Shown: positions 5,566-7,503 of the stretch, in pieces
Layout of the letters: every line of letters starts with the position of its first letter
Numbering within the stretch: position 1 is the stretch's first letter
Assembly (NCBI GenBank): GCA_027625215.1
Contig: JAQBWJ010000090.1
Coordinates: 1 to 7,503, forward strand
DNA length: 7,503 nt
Direction of reading: 5' to 3'
From: Candidatus Poribacteria bacterium
GTDB lineage: Bacteria > Poribacteria > WGA-4E > GCA-2687025
The notes under the pieces: generated by a model
Seen by the model: the letters and a program-made list of their open reading frames with translations, nothing else
What the model was told of the DNA's origin: nothing
Databases searched by the model: none
Translations under genes and position numbers: made by a program

Positions 5566-6924
5566 ATGGCAAAAAGTGTCCTCTTTATCATCGCCGACGA
5601 CTGGAGCCGCCTCGCCGGATGCTACGGCAGCCCCGTCATCCAGACGTCGCACATCGACGCGCTGGCGAAACGAGGCGTCGTGTTCGACTATGGCTTCTGC
5701 ACAAGTCCCTCGTGCGCGGTCAGTCGCGCGTGTATCCTGACGGGACAGCACAGCCACACGCACGGGCAGTACGGGCACTGCCATGGGATTCACGGTTTCC
5801 GTACGCACGAGCACATGACCTCAATCCCCAAGATTCTCCGCGAAAACGGCTTTGCGACGGCGTGTATCGGCAAGAAGCACGTCCTCCCCGAACGCGTTTA
5901 CCCGTTTGAGGTTGAGCCGCGCGTCAACCCCCGCAGCCCCAAAGACATGGCGGACAAAGTCACCGAGTTCCTCGCCGCGAGTGGCGACAAACCGTTCTAT
6001 TGCCACGTTGGAAGTACCCACCCCCACCGCGCCGGACGCGGCTTCGGCAACGACTCGACACCGCCCGGCATCACGCCGATTGGGTACGACCCGAAAGATG
6101 TGATCGTACCAGGATTTCTCCCCGACGTGCCGGAAGTGCGCGAGGACTTGGCGGACTACTACGAAACGGTGTCGCGGTGGGACCAGGTGGTTGGTGCGGT
6201 CGCCGAGGCGTTGGAGGCTTCGGGTCGCGCGGACGAGACGCTCATCGTCATCACGACCGATCACGCAATGCCGTTTCCCGGAGCGAAGGCATCAAGTTTC
6301 GATTCGGGCCATCATTGTCCCTTGATTGTCATTAGTCCCGACCAAAAGAAACGCGGCATCCGCAGCCAAGCGTTGATGAACTGGGTTGACTTCGCCCCGA
6401 CGTTTTTGGATTGGGTCGGCGTCGATCACCCGAACGGCGCCGATGCGCTGCCGGGACGTTCCCTCCTGCCGATCCTGGAAGACGACTCGGCGAATCCCGG
6501 CGATGGCGCGTGGGAAGAAACCTACTTCTCGCACTGCTTCCATGAGGTGACGAACTACTACCCTTACCGCGTACTGCGCGGTCGAACGCATAAATACGTC
6601 CGCAACCTCGCCTATCAACTGGATACGCCGCTACCGAGCGACCTGTTCCGTTCGATCACCTGGACGGCGGTGCGCGACCAAGGCATCGACCGACTCGGCG
6701 ACCGACCCCGCGAAAACTTCGTCCACCAAGACCGCGAGGCGTTGTTCGACATGGAAGCCGACCCGATGGAGACAACCAACTTGATCGACGAATCGGGTTA
6801 CGAGGAGATCGCGGCGGAGATGCGGCAAAAAGTGATCGACTTTCGTCACGCGACGAAAGACCCCTGGCTGGAGCAGTCGTTCCAAGAGGGCGAGTTCGAC
6901 GCGGACGGCAATCATCCGTTGTAA
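5566..6924 (+). CDS. Sulfatase of the heparan N-sulfatase (SGSH) type with variant CAVSR motif
   Basis: Alkaline-phosphatase-fold sulfatase of 452 residues expected to hydrolyse a sulfate ester or sulfamate on a carbohydrate. Metal ligands Asp11-Asp12 open the protein (LFIIADDWS). The modification motif is at 50-60, CAVSRACILTG, followed by QHSHTHGQYGHCHGIHGF, a stretch characteristic of SGSH-like enzymes. Further active-site residues are Lys104/His105 (GKKH), His152 (STHPH), Asp232-His233 (TTDHA) and Lys241. The motif has Val52 where the formylglycine consensus CxPxR has Pro, so Cys50 maturation is uncertain. Several other Cys (19, 45, 56, 72) cluster near it. No signal peptide is seen: the fold begins at residue 3, which implies a cytoplasmic enzyme unless exported otherwise. 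ATG at 5566 is preferred to GTG at 5530 because it starts at the usual point; the ribosome site (CGAGA, 5 nt before) is weak. The secreted protein gene follows after 44 nt. Confidence 0.92.
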   Translation: MAKSVLFIIADDWSRLAGCYGSPVIQTSHIDALAKRGVVFDYGFCTSPSCAVSRACILTGQHSHTHGQYGHCHGIHGFRTHEHMTSIPKILRENGFATACIGKKHVLPERVYPFEVEPRVNPRSPKDMADKVTEFLAASGDKPFYCHVGSTHPHRAGRGFGNDSTPPGITPIGYDPKDVIVPGFLPDVPEVREDLADYYETVSRWDQVVGAVAEALEASGRADETLIVITTDHAMPFPGAKASSFDSGHHCPLIVISPDQKKRGIRSQALMNWVDFAPTFLDWVGVDHPNGADALPGRSLLPILEDDSANPGDGAWEETYFSHCFHEVTNYYPYRVLRGRTHKYVRNLAYQLDTPLPSDLFRSITWTAVRDQGIDRLGDRPRENFVHQDREALFDMEADPMETTNLIDESGYEEIAAEMRQKVIDFRHATKDPWLEQSFQEGEFDADGNHPL

Positions 6925-6932
6925 CATAGACC

Positions 6933-6952
6933 CCTTCCCCATCGGGGGAAGG
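6933..6952. repeat. Perfect 8-bp GC-rich hairpin between sulfatase and secreted-protein genes
   Basis: CCTTCCCC (6933-6940) pairs fully with GGGGAAGG (6945-6952) around an ATCG loop. No T tract follows, so it is not a standard intrinsic terminator. It ends 5 nt before the ribosome site AAGGAG of the next gene and could act on mRNA stability or translation. Its sequence style, with a related GGGAAGG just downstream (6955-6961), resembles dispersed intergenic repeats found in many copies in some genomes. Confidence 0.65.
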
Positions 6953-6957
6953 CTGGG

Positions 6958-6963
6958 AAGGAG
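6958..6963 (+). promoter_or_regulatory. Ribosome binding site of the secreted-protein gene
   Basis: AAGGAG lies 5 nt before the ATG at 6969, immediately downstream of the hairpin. It selects this ATG over the second ATG at 6978. Confidence 0.75.
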
Positions 6964-6968
6964 CAAGA

Positions 6969-7503
6969 ATGCGCCGAATGCTAGCGAATCGTGTCATCGT
7001 CACATGCGTCATGGCGATAGGCGTATTGGCAGGATCAACAAAGATGGCGAACGCCCAATCTCCCGACGACATCCCTCGCCGTTGGATTTATGCCAGCCAT
7101 AATCTGCTGGTCGATGAGAACGTCGAAGACCTGATCGGTATTCTTGAACGCGGAGCGGCGGTCGGCTACAACGGCGTCCTGTTGGCGGACTTCAAGTTCA
7201 GTATCCTCAACATTATGGAGGAGCCGTACTTCGAGAACGTCGAGCGCGTCAAAGCCGTCTGCGAGGAGCTCGGCATCGAGATCGTTCCCGGCGTCTTCCC
7301 AATAGGCTATTCGGGCGGAATCCTGTACCACAACCCGAATCTCGCCGCCGGGTACCCGGTCAAAAACGCGACGTTCATCGCCAAAGACGGCGTTGCCCGC
7401 ATCACCCCGTCTGAACCGATCCTGACGAATGGCGATTTCGAATCGTACGAGGGCGACACGTTCACCGGATGGGGCTTCCAAGACGATCCCGGCAACATCA
7501 CCC
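6969..7503 (+). CDS. Secreted TIM-barrel-like protein, possible glycoside hydrolase (3' end beyond window)
   Basis: The 178 visible residues start with a signal peptide: Arg-rich n-region (MRRMLANR), hydrophobic core VIVTCVMAIGVLAG, and a likely cleavage after ANA at residue 29. The mature part reads RRWIYASHNLLVDENVEDL and then alternates helix and strand (ERGAAVGYNGVLLAD, ERVKAVCEELGIEIVPGVFP), as expected for the first beta/alpha units of a TIM barrel acting on glycans. At about 151-178 a segment NGDFESYEGDTFTGWGF resembles the N-terminal strand of jelly-roll carbohydrate-binding modules, here inserted or following early, which is unusual for a plain barrel. No catalytic residues can be assigned in the visible part and I do not recognise a specific GH family. 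The gene is downstream of the sulfatase on the same strand, consistent with joint action on sulfated polysaccharide. Confidence 0.7.
   Translation, partial: MRRMLANRVIVTCVMAIGVLAGSTKMANAQSPDDIPRRWIYASHNLLVDENVEDLIGILERGAAVGYNGVLLADFKFSILNIMEEPYFENVERVKAVCEELGIEIVPGVFPIGYSGGILYHNPNLAAGYPVKNATFIAKDGVARITPSEPILTNGDFESYEGDTFTGWGFQDDPGNIT

Noticed and set aside
6933..6952. Intrinsic terminator after the sulfatase gene
   Set aside because: The stem is good but the following bases are CTGGGAAGGAG with no T tract, and the next gene's ribosome site lies immediately downstream.
1..7503. CRISPR array, tRNA, rRNA, transposase or phage genes
   Set aside because: No regularly spaced repeats, no tRNA-like cloverleaf or rRNA segments were noticed, and every long segment is explained by the genes listed.

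Overview
The window is GC-rich, densely coded bacterial DNA and shows no phage, transposase, tRNA, rRNA or CRISPR signal. It carries eight protein genes. Six lie on the minus strand and two diverge on the plus strand. A SGSH-type sulfatase next to a secreted sugar-active-looking protein, GC-rich coding and frequent TTG/GTG starts would fit an environmental lineage rich in polysaccharide degradation (Poribacteria, Latescibacterota or Planctomycetes-like). That placement is an inference from gene content only.

Minus strand, in transcription order from about 5235 down to 1: a calcineurin-like metallophosphoesterase (TTG start), a six-TM membrane protein of unknown function whose ATG abuts the previous stop, the HslV peptidase (GTG start) and the HslU unfoldase. 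These four are tightly spaced (0, 25 and 4 nt between genes) and look like one operon built around the HslVU (ClpQY) ATP-dependent protease. After a 195-nt gap with overlapping inverted repeats come a ferritin-like/rubrerythrin-like four-helix protein and then, 34 nt on, the ATPase of a PotA-type (spermidine/putrescine) ABC importer. The PotA gene starts at TTG and runs off the left edge.

Plus strand: after a 330-nt divergent intergenic region (a good sigma70-like promoter candidate at 5378-5406 and a 65-nt element bounded by a perfect 9-bp inverted repeat) comes a cytoplasmic-looking sulfatase of the heparan N-sulfatase (SGSH) type, whose formylglycine motif reads CAVSR instead of CxPSR. A GC-rich perfect hairpin separates it from a secreted protein with a TIM-barrel-like N-terminus and a start of a carbohydrate-binding-like segment, cut by the right edge. 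These two probably act on sulfated polysaccharide.

No clearly new system is visible. The most useful second looks are the variant sulfatase motif, the metallophosphoesterase/membrane-protein pairing with hslVU, the ferritin-like protein with an imperfect second metal motif, and the two inverted-repeat regions.
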